DNA from: Candidatus Atribacteria bacterium
Lineage (GTDB): Bacteria; Atribacterota; Phoenicimicrobiia; Phoenicimicrobiales; Phoenicimicrobiaceae
Direction of reading: 5' to 3'
Assembly: GCA_003513845.1 (NCBI GenBank)
Contig: DOTB01000055.1
Location: forward strand, 1-38,897
Length of the DNA: 38,897 nucleotides
The notes below the pieces were generated by a model, which saw only the letters and a program-made list of their open reading frames with translations, was not told where the DNA came from and did not search any database. The stretch's first letter is position 1, and every line of letters begins with the position of its first letter. This document shows positions 1 through 7,399 of the stretch, piece by piece. The translations under genes were made by a program, and so were the position numbers.

Positions 1-134
1 GAATTTATTATAGCTTTGAGGCCGAGGATTGCGTAAGATTTTTATTCCAGTAAGATCAGAACAGAAATATTGCTCAAAAAGGTGTGTCAAGGGAATTTGG
101 GCCCCGAAGCAGGTGCTTTTAAAACGTTAATAGT

Positions 135-162
135 TTGACTGAGTTCTAATATGGTATATAAT
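135..162 (+). promoter_or_regulatory. Sigma70-type promoter
   Basis: TTGACT at 135-140 and TATAAT at 157-162 are separated by 16 bp, which fits a housekeeping promoter. The predicted start near 169-173 is exactly where the GC-rich hairpin begins. No intact reading frame follows closely, so the product may be a structured RNA. Confidence 0.5.
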
Positions 163-169
163 ATATATA

Positions 170-323
170 AAAGGACAAGCCCGCTATGCTCTTTCGGACC
201 GAGATAAGCGGGCTTGAACAGAGCCGAAGTCCTTATTGTCCCTCTGGCTCGTAGCTTATTATAGCATATTTTGAATAAAAACAATAGAGGGCTTGGCTCC
301 TGTTAGAAGTTAGGCCTTTTTTT
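170..323 (+). ncRNA. Putative structured RNA with T-tract end
   Basis: The stretch begins right after a promoter-like sequence. A strong stem pairs 177-185 with 207-215 and is closed by GGAC 173-176 with GTCC 229-232. A second stem pairs CCCTCT 240-245 with AGAGGG 286-291. GGGCTTG occurs at about 210-216 and again at 289-295, so the 5' arm CAAGCCC could pair with either copy, giving exclusive folds. A run of seven T at 317-323 follows GGCC and could end transcription. It matches no RNA family that I recognise; tmRNA, SRP RNA and tRNA were considered and do not fit. It may equally be a remnant of a mobile element end. Confidence 0.35.
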
Positions 324-342
324 ATTAGTTGGCGAAAACAAA

Positions 343-516
343 ATGATAAATAACTCGATTAATCTGATCAAGAAGATGAGAGGGGAAAAGGGATTAACTC
401 AGTCAGACTTGGCTCTCCTGGTGGGGATATTCTAACCCACTATTTTCCAATTTGAGTGGGGGGGGAACTATCCCTATGTTATCCTGTGTGTGGAAAACTT
501 ACTTATGAAGAAATAG
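343..516 (+). pseudogene. XRE-family HTH regulator remnant with in-frame stop
   Basis: Translation from ATG 343 gives an N-terminal Xre/Cro-type helix-turn-helix (KKMRGEKGLTQSDLALLVG), then TAA at 433-435. The same frame continues as PTIFQFEWGGNYPYVILCV up to TAG 514-516, which matches the second half of the same domain (recognition helix and the usual E-G-N-P segment). One nonsense codon therefore splits a complete domain of about 58 codons. No C-terminal domain follows in this frame. The gene is probably dead. Confidence 0.6.
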
Positions 517-635
517 ATGGATATGTCGAGATTGCACCAAATGAAATATGTGTACAGCTTGAGCCAGATATTGGTTATTGTTCAAGTTGTAGTTTTAGCT
601 ATTCACAGCACGTTGATCAGCCTTTTGATGAGTAG
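477..635 (+). pseudogene. Cys-rich gene fragment
   Basis: The second frame overlapping the end of the XRE remnant reads CYPVCGKLTYEEIDGYVEIA and runs to TAG 633-635 with a second cysteine pair (GYCSSCSFSY). Two paired-cysteine knuckles suggest a small zinc ribbon. There is no start codon at the proper place, and the frame lies +2 to the HTH remnant. It may be the frameshifted C-terminal part of one ancestral protein (HTH plus Zn ribbon) or a separate piece. Confidence is low because the fragment is short. Confidence 0.3.
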
Positions 636-688
636 GTAAAAGACCATATAAAATATTTATAAGTAAAAAAAGAAAGTAGGAAGAAAAA

Positions 689-814
689 ATGCAGGAGATG
701 AAAATAAGTTTAGCAAACAGGGAAATAATGATAGAGGAGATGAATAAAATGTAGAGCTGGGCCTTATTAATTATTATAGTTTTATTGATTTGGCTAGTTC
801 TCAAATTAAAATGA
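689..814 (+). pseudogene. Small single-span membrane protein, TAG-interrupted
   Basis: ATG 689 lies a few bases after a Shine-Dalgarno-like GTAGGAAG. The frame encodes a charged stretch (MQEMKISLANREIMIEEMNK), meets TAG at 752-754, and then continues as SWALLIIIVLLIWLVLKLK, an obvious transmembrane helix, to TGA 812-814. That TGA overlaps the ATG (811) of the following glycosyltransferase gene as ATGA, the usual arrangement for translational coupling. The RBS, the hydrophobic helix and the overlap argue that this was a real gene of about 41 codons with one later amber stop. It is probably inactive or produces only the soluble leader. Confidence 0.4.
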
Positions 815-2049
815 ATAAAAGAAATATAATGATGATTTCAATTCACGGTGATCCAACAGCGGGGATCGGATCTGAGGAACAAGGCGGGCAACCTATTTAT
901 ATAAAGGATATCTGTAGATTGCTATCAAGGGATTTTCAAATAGATATATTTACGAGGAAAAAAAATGCATTTGAAGCAAATATTATAGAGTTATTTCCTG
1001 GAGTTAATGTTATTAAAGTAAAGGCAGGGCCCGTTAAATTTATCCCAAAAGAAAACATTTATCTATATCTAAACGAATTCTTTATGAACACAACACGCTG
1101 GATTGAACAGAATAAGAAAGAATACTCGTTAGTTCATTCACATTATTGGTATTCGGGGAGTGTTGCCCTTAAATTAAAAGATTATTTTGAGATACCGATG
1201 GTGCATAATTGCCATTCCCTTGGCAGAGTAAAGTATGAAATTTTAAAGGAAGATAAACCATCATTTGCAGATATGAGATTATTGGAAGAAGAATTAATTC
1301 TGAAGAGATCTAATGCTATAATTGCCTCAACCCCACAAGAAGTGAAAAATATTCTAGACCTTTATAATGTTACAGGAGAGAATATCGAATTAATTCGGGC
1401 TGGAGTTAACGAAAGACTATTTAAGCCTATTGAAAAAACAATGGCAATTAAAGAAATAGGTTTAGATTTTAAAAATGTTATTTTATTTGTCGGTAGAATA
1501 ACTAAAGCAAAAGGATTAAGAATACTTATTAAAGCTCTTGCAAGAGTGAAAAGGGAGTTTAATAAAGAATTAAAACTTTTCATAATTGGTGGTGATGTTT
1601 CTAATACTATGCATTCGGAAATAGAAAGCAGTGAAAAGAAATACATAAAAAAATTAGTTAATAAGACAAATTTATCAGATGATGTTATTTTTTTAGGACC
1701 TGTAGAAAGAGAAAAACTTCCCTATTATTATTCAGTTGCTGATATTTGTGTAGTTCCTTCTTTGTATGAATCATTTGGGCTTGTAGCAGTAGAAGCTATG
1801 GCTTGTGGTACTCCAGTAATAGCTTCAAAAGTTGGTGGGCTTGTCCATACAATAAAAAATGGATATTCCGGCTTGCATTTTGTGCCTGGAAGATCTGATC
1901 TTTTAGCCAAGAGGATATTAGGGATTATTACAGATTCGGAAAGATTAAAAGAGATGGGTGTAAATGCTCGTATAAGAGCAGCCAGAGAATTTGGATTGGA
2001 AAGAACTGTTAGACAAATGAAAGAATTATACGAATCCTTGATTTTCTAA
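811..2049 (+). CDS. GT4 glycosyltransferase, sucrose-phosphate-synthase-like
   Basis: This 412-aa protein has the two Rossmann-type domains of a GT-B glycosyltransferase. The N-terminus carries the GGQPIYIKDIC segment typical of sucrose-phosphate synthases and relatives, then HSHYWYSG near residue 112. The nucleotide-sugar half has VGRITKAKGL and the GT4 catalytic motif PSLYESFGLVAVEAMACGTP. I chose ATG 811 because its ATG overlaps the TGA of the small membrane ORF. An in-frame TTG at 790 would add seven residues and has no better RBS. The next gene, 11 bp downstream, is a sucrose-phosphate-phosphatase-like HAD enzyme, so the pair probably makes sucrose or another phosphorylated disaccharide and dephosphorylates it, possibly as a compatible solute. 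MshA-like or other GT4 specificities cannot be excluded. Confidence 0.75.
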   Translation: MNKRNIMMISIHGDPTAGIGSEEQGGQPIYIKDICRLLSRDFQIDIFTRKKNAFEANIIELFPGVNVIKVKAGPVKFIPKENIYLYLNEFFMNTTRWIEQNKKEYSLVHSHYWYSGSVALKLKDYFEIPMVHNCHSLGRVKYEILKEDKPSFADMRLLEEELILKRSNAIIASTPQEVKNILDLYNVTGENIELIRAGVNERLFKPIEKTMAIKEIGLDFKNVILFVGRITKAKGLRILIKALARVKREFNKELKLFIIGGDVSNTMHSEIESSEKKYIKKLVNKTNLSDDVIFLGPVEREKLPYYYSVADICVVPSLYESFGLVAVEAMACGTPVIASKVGGLVHTIKNGYSGLHFVPGRSDLLAKRILGIITDSERLKEMGVNARIRAAREFGLERTVRQMKELYESLIF

Positions 2050-2060
2050 AGGAGTAAAAG

Positions 2061-2837
2061 ATGGAATATGTACTTGTTTCTGATTTAGATGAGACATTAA
2101 CTGGAGATAAAGAAGGAATTATGCAGTTTAATAAGATTATGTTGTCTAATAGAGAAAAATTTTATTTAGTCTATTCCTCCGGAAGGTTTAAGGAATCAAT
2201 ATTGTCAGTATTAGAAAAAGAAAGATTAATCCAACCAGATGCTATAATTTCCAATGTGGGCACTGAAATATATTATGCCCCTAATTGGGATATAGATAAG
2301 GAATGGGAGAAGATAATTGGGAAAAATTGGAATAAAGAAGAAATCGCTTCAATTCTTGGTAGATTTTACCTGCAGCTCCAGCCTTACGAAAAAAAATTTG
2401 TAATACCATATTATATTGAGGAGGAAAGTATAGCAAAAAAGGTAAGAGAAATATTGAAAGGACATAGAGTTAAAGTTATATGCACTAGGAGTTTTCGGCT
2501 CCAAAAAGTGATAAAAACTCCCATAATATCCACTGCTCCTGTTGCTTTTAGTGTTTTTTCTGACAAATTATATCTAGATATTGTTCCAGAATGTGCAGGG
2601 AAAGGGAATGCTGCAAAATATATTAAAAATAAAATGAGTTTACCAATAATTTGTTGTGGAGATGCCGAAAACGATGAAAATATGTTAAAAGTTAGTAATT
2701 ATGGGATATTAGTAGGAAATACATCTATTAGATTAAAAAGCAAATTATCAAAATTTCCCAACATTTATTTAGCTAAATCTTATTATGCAAAAGGGGTAAT
2801 TGAGGGATTAAAATTTTATAGTGTTATTAAAAAATAA
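2061..2837 (+). CDS. Sucrose-phosphate-phosphatase-like HAD hydrolase
   Basis: The 258-aa protein starts with the HAD motif I VSDLDETLTG (D8 nucleophile, D10 acid/base), has motif II YSSGRF, and ends with the Cof-type motifs AGKGNAAKYI and CCGDAENDENM. The segment SNVGTEIYY followed by a cap starting at DIDKEWEKI resembles the sucrose-6-phosphate phosphatase branch rather than generic Cof phosphatases. An AAAGGAGTAAAAG ribosome site precedes ATG 2061. It is cotranscribed with the GT4 synthase upstream and presumably removes phosphate from its product in the cytoplasm. Mannosyl- or glucosyl-glycerate phosphatases have a related fold and are the main alternative. Confidence 0.75.
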   Translation: MEYVLVSDLDETLTGDKEGIMQFNKIMLSNREKFYLVYSSGRFKESILSVLEKERLIQPDAIISNVGTEIYYAPNWDIDKEWEKIIGKNWNKEEIASILGRFYLQLQPYEKKFVIPYYIEEESIAKKVREILKGHRVKVICTRSFRLQKVIKTPIISTAPVAFSVFSDKLYLDIVPECAGKGNAAKYIKNKMSLPIICCGDAENDENMLKVSNYGILVGNTSIRLKSKLSKFPNIYLAKSYYAKGVIEGLKFYSVIKK

Positions 2838-2907
2838 AAATGAAAGTAGAAAAATAAGGATCAACCATCTAATCTTTATTAGTAAAATTAATAGAAAGGA
2901 GAGCAAA

Positions 2908-3123
2908 ATGAATGATAATGAAATTAGGGATGCTCTTTTAAAAGCTGCTTATAATAGGGCAAAAGAGGATGGTAACATTGAAGGCGGATTATTTAATGTT
3001 TATAAAATAAGTAATTTGGAAGGAGTAGAAAAAAAGAAAATTAATTTTAACGCTGACTATTTAGATAAGAAAAATTTAGTAAAGTGGGCTACTATGAGTG
3101 GAGGCATGGCAATTACTGTGTAA
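2908..3123 (+). CDS. Short winged-helix-like protein, probably C-terminally truncated
   Basis: From ATG 2908, with AGAAAGGAGAGC as ribosome site, the frame gives 71 aa beginning MNDNEIRDALLKAAYNRAKE. A helix-rich start, then YLDKKNLVKWATMSGGMAIT, has the look of a winged-helix domain whose wing normally continues into another strand and helix (commonly ITxxGIDFVE in such proteins). Here the frame stops immediately after AITV, so the C-terminal part seems lost. An upstream in-frame extension to 2821 lacks an RBS and overlaps the phosphatase stop, so I reject it. The function is unknown and the domain call is tentative. Confidence 0.45.
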   Translation: MNDNEIRDALLKAAYNRAKEDGNIEGGLFNVYKISNLEGVEKKKINFNADYLDKKNLVKWATMSGGMAITV

Positions 3124-3180
3124 AAAGGCGTCATTTATTATTATAATTCAATATAAAATCGTTATTTTCAGCTATTTTAA

Positions 3181-3729
3181 TTTTTATCCAAATAATTAAA
3201 CGAGAATAACCCGCTTCACTACCTTCTTTTCTAATCATTTCTATTTTGTAACAATCGTATCCTTCTTTTTTTCAGAACCGAGTTTTTTATTGCTGAAATC
3301 TTTAATAAAGGCATCGCTTGTTCCAGTGTCTTCGTAGGAAAAATCGCTTCCTTCCATTTTTTTAGCTTTTAGAATGAAAGGCAAGTTTACGTACTCGTTT
3401 GGTTCGGAGGAAATAGATCCAGATATCTTCGGCATAATTAAGCATCAAGATAGCCTGTCTCTTTACCTGTTTAGGTTTAATATAACGTATCAGATTCTTT
3501 TCACTGTTATTTTTGCTGTATGAATCATAGATAAAACTTATTTCTTCACTTGAGGTGGTAGTAATAGTCATTTTTACCTTGGCTTGTACTGTATCCTGAT
3601 TAATTAATTCATTTACTTTGTTTATAATTTCTTCAGCGGTAAGTTCTTGTCCGTTTGAGGTAATTAATATATTAAAAATAATATATTTAAAATGAGGATT
3701 ATTTTTATAAATCTATTTTCTGATTTCAT
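3181..3729 (-). pseudogene. Outer-membrane lipoprotein-sorting (LolA-like) protein, frameshifted
   Basis: The minus strand holds pieces of one secreted protein in successive frames. ATG 3729 starts a Sec-type signal peptide (MKSENRFIKIILILNILFL) that runs into TAA. The next frame carries ELTAEEIINKVNELINQDT and on to NLIRYIKPKQVKRQAILML and KRVRKLAFHSK. After another shift near 3370 comes KKMEGSDFSYEDTGTSDAFI, and a third shift near 3260 gives GYDCYKIEMIRKEGSEAGYS. The order and motifs match the LolA-like outer-membrane lipoprotein-sorting family, with the C-terminal third missing. The original ATG overlaps the TGA of the HgcA-like gene as ATGA, so this was the last gene of that operon. At least three shifts make it inactive. 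Confidence 0.7.
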
Positions 3730-4493
3730 AATTTTTCTCCTCTCCTTTTACCCATAAGATTTAATTTAAATTTTCTGATAATATCGGGAGATATTATATT
3801 ACCTTTTCCAAAATCAAAGAAGATAAAACCAATCCTTTTTCCTTTTGAGTTTAATAAGTGTTGGTAAATAGGGAAAGATATAAAGATTAAAAAGGATAAT
3901 AGCCATACTATAGATACAAGAGAGGGTATATCTTTAGGCCAGAATGGGATTATAATTAGAGAGGATACAGTAGAAATGGGGAAAGCCCAGGCAACAGCCA
4001 TTTCAATGCGCTGAGATAAGGGAAACTCAACTTCTCGCATTGATGAGATTTTCTGAAAATTATTATTTATGAAGAGGGGAATATCTTTAGCATATATCGG
4101 ACCCCAGATTATTTCCCACCCAGTCTTGTTTTTAATAGTTTTAGCTTCGATGCCACTAGCGGCAAGCTGGGGTAATATTACTTTTCTATGGGATACAAGT
4201 TTTTCGATACCACTGGTCTTGAGGGCAGAAATAACACTGTGATTGGTAAAATGTCCTCCGGTAGCAGCACACCAGACATTGATGCCCTTGCTATTAGCTA
4301 TGAGTAGGTAACAATTTATTCCTATTAATGCTTTTTTTACTCTTTCTACAGTTAGATGGAAATTACAGGTTAAAAAAACAGGAGAGTTTTGATTTGGGTT
4401 TCCGATTTTAATTAAACTCGGTTTGCAAGGAAAAGGAAACATTCTTAATAAAGTTTCTATAATATTAATAATAATATAATTAAATATATTCAT
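3726..4493 (-). CDS. HgcA-like corrinoid membrane protein
   Basis: The 255-aa protein resembles HgcA, the corrinoid methyl carrier of mercury methylation, and the corrinoid domain of the CFeSP large subunit. Visible homology covers GNPNQNSPVFLTCNF (31-45), the cap-helix motif NVWCAATGGHF (72-82) with Cys75 as the expected lower cobalt ligand, then SHRKVILPQLAASGIEA and WGPIYAKDIP. Authentic HgcA usually reads NVWCAAGK; here GK is replaced by TGG. HgcA has four or five C-terminal membrane helices, but only two hydrophobic spans are evident here (about 166-184 and 190-210). No HgcB ferredoxin gene is adjacent. Upstream in the same operon are two methyltransferase genes, and downstream is the LolA-like remnant. 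I infer a membrane-bound methyl-corrinoid carrier with an unknown acceptor, not proven mercury methylation. Confidence 0.7.
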   Translation of the reverse strand: MNIFNYIIINIIETLLRMFPFPCKPSLIKIGNPNQNSPVFLTCNFHLTVERVKKALIGINCYLLIANSKGINVWCAATGGHFTNHSVISALKTSGIEKLVSHRKVILPQLAASGIEAKTIKNKTGWEIIWGPIYAKDIPLFINNNFQKISSMREVEFPLSQRIEMAVAWAFPISTVSSLIIIPFWPKDIPSLVSIVWLLSFLIFISFPIYQHLLNSKGKRIGFIFFDFGKGNIISPDIIRKFKLNLMGKRRGEKL

Positions 4494-4521
4494 TTTTATT
4501 TTATTCCTCTATCTTTGTTCT

Positions 4522-5178
4522 TTACTTTGGTTTTTTTGCCACTAATTCGATAAAATTTTCTATATTATTTAATTTTACTGATTCTATCAATAAACCGCTT
4601 TCTTTAATCTTTTTTGGTAAGTTATCTATGGTATGTATAGTAGTTTGGATAATAACATAAGTAATTATTTTCAAGGGAAATTTTGTTATCTCATTTATAA
4701 TTTTCTTGAAAATATTTTTAGGTCTTACTTCATCTGCAATAAGGAGAAGACCTCCAGGTTTTAATATCCTTTTTATTTCTTTTAAAGTATTAATTAATTC
4801 ACTTTCAGTTAATTCTGAAAAGCAAAGGCCACTCATTACCACATCGTAAATGTTTGATTTTTCACTTTCTAATTCAGCAACTCCCATTTCAAATAAGCTA
4901 ATATTGGGGAGGAGATTTGCCTTAGTTGCGCGCTTTTTGGCAATTTCTAACATTTGCGGATTAATATCAATCCCTTTTACTTTTGCCCCTTTATGAGCAG
5001 CTTTTAAGGTTAATGCCCCAGTCCCACAGCCGAGGTCAAGAACCTTCTGGCCCTTTTTTAAGTGGGATGTTAAATGTTTATAGACCTTATCTAATTTTCC
5101 CAGGGTAAGAATGTAAATACCCCGATCATATCTATTAGGGGCAGATTCAAGTATTTTCATTAAAATGAATGTACTCAT
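4522..5178 (-). CDS. SAM-dependent methyltransferase linked to the corrinoid protein
   Basis: This 218-aa class I methyltransferase has the glycine-rich SAM motif VLDLGCGTG (46-54), an acidic residue ending strand 2 (GIDINPQM, D71), and ILKPGGLLLIADEVRP near residue 143. The N-terminal LESAPNRYDRGIYILTLG is not part of the generic fold and, as I recall, marks methyltransferases encoded beside HgcA-like corrinoid proteins. The ATG at 5178 overlaps the stop of the membrane methyltransferase gene as ATGA, which supports this start over the internal Met7. The HgcA-like gene follows after 28 bp. It could methylate the corrinoid or the final substrate; the sequence does not show which. Confidence 0.75.
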   Translation of the reverse strand: MSTFILMKILESAPNRYDRGIYILTLGKLDKVYKHLTSHLKKGQKVLDLGCGTGALTLKAAHKGAKVKGIDINPQMLEIAKKRATKANLLPNISLFEMGVAELESEKSNIYDVVMSGLCFSELTESELINTLKEIKRILKPGGLLLIADEVRPKNIFKKIINEITKFPLKIITYVIIQTTIHTIDNLPKKIKESGLLIESVKLNNIENFIELVAKKPK

Positions 5179-5681
5179 TTGAGTAACCCCTTTTTTCTTT
5201 TCCCTAATCTTGGGAAAAACATTGGAACCATTTTTTTATATTTGGAATAATCTCTGCCCAGTCGTTTTTCCAATTCTGGTTCTTCAATTGCCCTTAATTC
5301 AAAATAATTAAGTAAAATGAAAAGGGGAGTAAATATAAAAACGAGAGAGATTGAGTTAAATAAAATTCCTAATCCAAACATTAAAATAAAAACACCACAA
5401 AGCATAGGATTTCTTATATAAGCATAAGGACCAGTAGTGACTAATTTTTGTGGAGGGTTAAGTGGTACCGGTGTTCCTTTTACTTTTATAAAATGCAAAA
5501 TTGACCACAATATTAAGAATAAGTCTAAAGTGAGAGTAAATAAAGATATACTAAGATTTAGTGGATAAAATATAAACTGAGGAAAATGTAATATCTTATC
5601 AATCCAAAGAGATATTATGATAAATAGTCCAATAAGGCTGAAAAAGAAGATTATCCCAATGGGAGTAAGAAGGTTTCGCAT
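5175..5681 (-). CDS. ICMT/phospholipid-methyltransferase-like membrane protein
   Basis: The 168-aa protein has several hydrophobic spans (about 7-25, 40-64, 95-125) and the signature of isoprenylcysteine carboxyl methyltransferase-like enzymes: GPYAYIRNPM at 84-93 and, after the last helix, FELRAIEEPELEKRLGRDYS with a basic Pro-rich tail. These motifs bind SAM at the membrane surface. Its family methylates lipid-linked or other hydrophobic substrates. It is the first gene of the minus-strand operon, and its stop overlaps the start of the soluble methyltransferase. The pairing with a corrinoid protein suggests an unusual methylated membrane product. The ribosome site before ATG 5681 is weak (GGTAGT). 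Confidence 0.75.
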   Translation of the reverse strand: MRNLLTPIGIIFFFSLIGLFIIISLWIDKILHFPQFIFYPLNLSISLFTLTLDLFLILWSILHFIKVKGTPVPLNPPQKLVTTGPYAYIRNPMLCGVFILMFGLGILFNSISLVFIFTPLFILLNYFELRAIEEPELEKRLGRDYSKYKKMVPMFFPRLGKRKKGLLK

Positions 5682-5900
5682 TTTTTTACTACCAGTAGCT
5701 GTTTTATAAAAAAGATTAATTAATTTGTTGCGAAGATTCGTAATATTTGCCCCTTTTCTTATAAATATAGTTATTTGGATAGCTTTTTAAGCTTAAAATA
5801 TATATTCTATAAAATTTTAAGAAATCCTCTTTTTTGGGGAAAAATAATAAAAAAAATTGTAAGTTATTGGTTTTTAGATTTCGGTTAAATATTGATTAAC

Positions 5901-5930
5901 TTGACAGCTTCTTTGTAACCAGAGTATAAT
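5901..5930 (+). promoter_or_regulatory. Strong sigma70-type promoter for the AbiE-like pair
   Basis: Consensus TTGACA (5901-5906) and TATAAT (5925-5930) are separated by 18 bp. Transcription would start near 5937, leaving only about 30 nt of leader before ATG 5968. A strong promoter with little leader suits an autorepressed antitoxin-toxin operon. Confidence 0.65.
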
Positions 5931-5967
5931 AAATTAACAAAAAGATTAATTAAGTGTGCTTAGCTCT

Positions 5968-6549
5968 ATGAAATATAATGAGTTAAAAAAAATAAAAAAC
6001 TTATATTTTACTTACCAGGATGTAGCGAAAATATTATCCATATCAGAAGATTCTGCTCGGGTATTGTGCACTCGATATGTAAAACAAAAATACTTTATCA
6101 GACTAAAAAGAAACTTCTATATGCTAAGGGAAAGATGGGATAGTATTACTTCAAATCAAAGATTGGAGCTAGCTAATATTCTTCAGGTTCCATCTTATAT
6201 CTCTTTGATGACCGCACTTTCATTTTATGAATATACTACCCAGATTCAGCAGAAATTTATTGAATCCATCTCCCAATACCGTACCTGTACCAAAGATATT
6301 GAGGGATTTATATTTAATTATAGTAAAATAAAGAAAGATTTTTATTTTGGCTTTTATAAGAAAAACGGTATATTTATTGCCTCTCCCGAAAAAGCCTTTA
6401 TTGATTCCCTTTATTTAAACTATTTAGGAAAATATAATTTTGACCTAAGTTCGCTGAATTTAGAAAAGATTGACAAAAAGAATTGTGAAAAAATATTAAA
6501 GAGGTATCTCCCAAAATTTAGAATATTTTGTAAGAGGTATATAAAATGA
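5968..6549 (+). CDS. AbiEi-like antitoxin/regulator
   Basis: The 193-aa protein begins with a winged-helix region (FTYQDVAKILSISEDSARVL, then LKRNFYMLRERWD), followed by a domain containing YISLMTALSFYEY and ASPEKAFIDSLYLNYLG. This is the layout of AbiEi-type antitoxins and related transcriptional regulators. ATG 5968 is preferred over an in-frame GTG at 5956 because neither has a clear ribosome site and 5956 would leave almost no leader from the predicted transcription start. The stop TGA overlaps the toxin ATG as ATGA. It probably represses its own promoter and neutralises the downstream nucleotidyltransferase. Confidence 0.75.
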   Translation: MKYNELKKIKNLYFTYQDVAKILSISEDSARVLCTRYVKQKYFIRLKRNFYMLRERWDSITSNQRLELANILQVPSYISLMTALSFYEYTTQIQQKFIESISQYRTCTKDIEGFIFNYSKIKKDFYFGFYKKNGIFIASPEKAFIDSLYLNYLGKYNFDLSSLNLEKIDKKNCEKILKRYLPKFRIFCKRYIK

Positions 6550-7214
6550 ACGATTTAATACAACAAGAGATTTTTGAAATAGAAGTATTAGCTTGGCTCA
6601 AGAATGAGGGATTTCTCCGCAATCTAATCTTTGGAGGAGGGACAATGTTAAGGCTTTGCTATAGTTTAAAAAGATATTCAGTTGACCTGGATTTTTGGAC
6701 TTATCGGATAAAAGAGATAGATCGTTTTTTTATAAATTTAAAGGACTCTTTAAAAATAGATTATGATTTAACTGATGAGCAAAATAAATTTTATACTCAA
6801 CTTTTCGAAATTAAAAAAGTACCTTATCCCCGCAAATTGAAGATTGAGATAAGAAAAAATGCCGGAAAAAAGGATTTTCAGGAAAAAATTGCTTATTCCC
6901 CATATTCTAACCAGCAGGTATTAGTCAAAGCTTTTACCTTGGAGCAGATGATGAAAAATAAGATAGAAGCTTTATTAGATAGAAAAGAAATAAGAGATGC
7001 ATTCGATATAGAATTTTTAATAAGAAAAGGCGTTGATATTTCAGAAAATTATGAAGAATTAAAAAAGATTAGAGAAATTATTAAAGGGTTTAAAAAAAGA
7101 GATTACTATGTAACTTTGGGATCTCTTTTAGATGATGATACAAGAGAATATTATAAGAAAAATAAATTTACATATTTATTGAGTGTTATTGGCGAAAGGC
7201 TTTCTTATAAATAA
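6546..7214 (+). CDS. AbiEii-like nucleotidyltransferase toxin
   Basis: The 222-aa protein carries the nucleotidyltransferase motif GGGTMLRLCYSLKRYSVDLD (30-49), with the catalytic acidic pair D47 and D49, followed by KAFTLEQMMKNKIEALLDRK and RDAFDIEFLI. These are hallmarks of AbiEii/AbiGii toxins, which nucleotidylate tRNA in characterised members. It is translationally coupled to the antitoxin gene and has no other partner. The length is somewhat short for the family (often 250-300 aa) but no catalytic motif is missing. Phage defence is the usual proposed role; target specificity is unknown here. Confidence 0.75.
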   Translation: MNDLIQQEIFEIEVLAWLKNEGFLRNLIFGGGTMLRLCYSLKRYSVDLDFWTYRIKEIDRFFINLKDSLKIDYDLTDEQNKFYTQLFEIKKVPYPRKLKIEIRKNAGKKDFQEKIAYSPYSNQQVLVKAFTLEQMMKNKIEALLDRKEIRDAFDIEFLIRKGVDISENYEELKKIREIIKGFKKRDYYVTLGSLLDDDTREYYKKNKFTYLLSVIGERLSYK

Positions 7215-7399
7215 GAAATGTAGTGTGTATTTAAGGGATTTAAATTTTATTAGTATAAAATTTGCTGATATTTATTTAGCTTGCTTTAATGTGTTATAAT
7301 TACAAAAAATACGGCCTTTTTGATTATATTTAAACATCGGAATTTCAAAAATTGCAATGCTCTTGCAGGGATACTTTTTCAAAAAACAATATATTCTAA

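Noticed and set aside
87..284. 65-codon frame on the minus strand over the hairpin at 173-232
   Set aside because: It has no ribosome site, spans a strong inverted repeat and a promoter-like sequence on the other strand, and shows no domain.
3726..4493. True mercury-methylation HgcA
   Set aside because: The cap-helix motif has TGG in place of GK, membrane helices are too few and hgcB is absent, so I call it HgcA-like only.
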